Source: Bifidobacterium leontopitheci
Lineage (GTDB): Bacteria; Actinomycetota; Actinomycetes; Actinomycetales; Bifidobacteriaceae
Direction: 5' to 3'
Assembly: GCF_009193355.1 (NCBI RefSeq)
Contig: NZ_WBVT01000025.1
Coordinates: 1 to 49,136, forward strand
Length of the DNA: 49,136 bases
Shown: positions 49,112 to 49,136 of the stretch, piece after piece
Numbering within the stretch: position 1 is the stretch's first letter
Layout: each line of letters begins with the position of its first letter
The notes under the pieces: model-generated
The model's input: the letters and a program-made list of their open reading frames with translations, nothing else
The model's database searches: none
Told to the model about the DNA's origin: nothing
Program-made: the position numbers and the translations under genes

Positions 49112-49136
49112 ATGGTCAAGGGTAGCAGTGCCAGTG
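49112..49136 (+). CDS. Start of a gene cut by the window edge
   Basis: The ATG at 49112 follows AAGGAG (49101-49106) and opens as MVKGSSAS, with only eight codons present. It diverges from the aquaglyceroporin gene. The product cannot be told. Confidence 0.5.

Noticed and set aside
48868..49119. N-terminal extension of the aquaglyceroporin
   Set aside because: The added residues do not resemble MIP proteins; the GTG at 48867 gives the normal N-terminus and has a ribosome site.

Overview
The window (49,136 bp, high GC) looks like a chromosomal segment of a Bifidobacterium. The evidence is the gene content (PNPase with a long charged tail next to rpsO, a surface GH84 hexosaminidase with a sortase signal, a fused CydDC exporter, a class C sortase, and clpB under a HAIR operator), actinobacterial codon use, and a type I-E CRISPR repeat of the kind seen in bifidobacteria. 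I cannot name the species from the sequence.

Region 1 (1-19.2 kb) is a complete type I-E CRISPR-Cas locus, read entirely on the minus strand in the order cas3, cse1, cse2, cas7e, cas5e, cas6e, cas1, cas2, leader, array. I count 96 recognisable 29-bp repeats and 95 spacers, nearly all 32 nt. The array is split by an intact IS21-type element (istA-istB, 1620-4069). The element sits inside one spacer with a 5-bp target duplication, and removing it restores a spacer of exactly 32 nt. Repeats decay at the trailer end, where two further remnants bracket a cluster of three small genes. A solitary repeat-like sequence, held inside an outer inverted repeat, lies between cas3 and cse1 just upstream of a near-consensus promoter for the cse1-cas2 operon. 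This is the most unusual part of the window and may be a regulatory mini-repeat.

Region 2 (19.2-29.4 kb, minus strand) holds pnp, rpsO, a five-helix membrane protein of unknown role, a 1148-residue cell-wall GH84 enzyme for N-acetylglucosamine-containing glycans, and an alpha/beta hydrolase flanked by 94-bp direct repeats.

Region 3 (29.4-49.1 kb) holds a fused CydD-CydC ABC exporter (+), clpB (-), an AEC-family permease (+), then minus-strand genes for a fumarylacetoacetase-family enzyme, a DUF4190-type membrane protein, a class C sortase, acylphosphatase, a YggS/PLPBP protein, a glutamyl-Q tRNA(Asp) synthetase-like protein, a DUF3152-type metalloprotease-like protein and an aquaglyceroporin. 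A plus-strand gene begins at the window edge.

Intergenic regions in regions 2 and 3 are full of palindromic repeats from at least five families. Some copies have invaded coding sequence, in the alpha/beta hydrolase and in CydC. No rRNA or tRNA gene was recognised.
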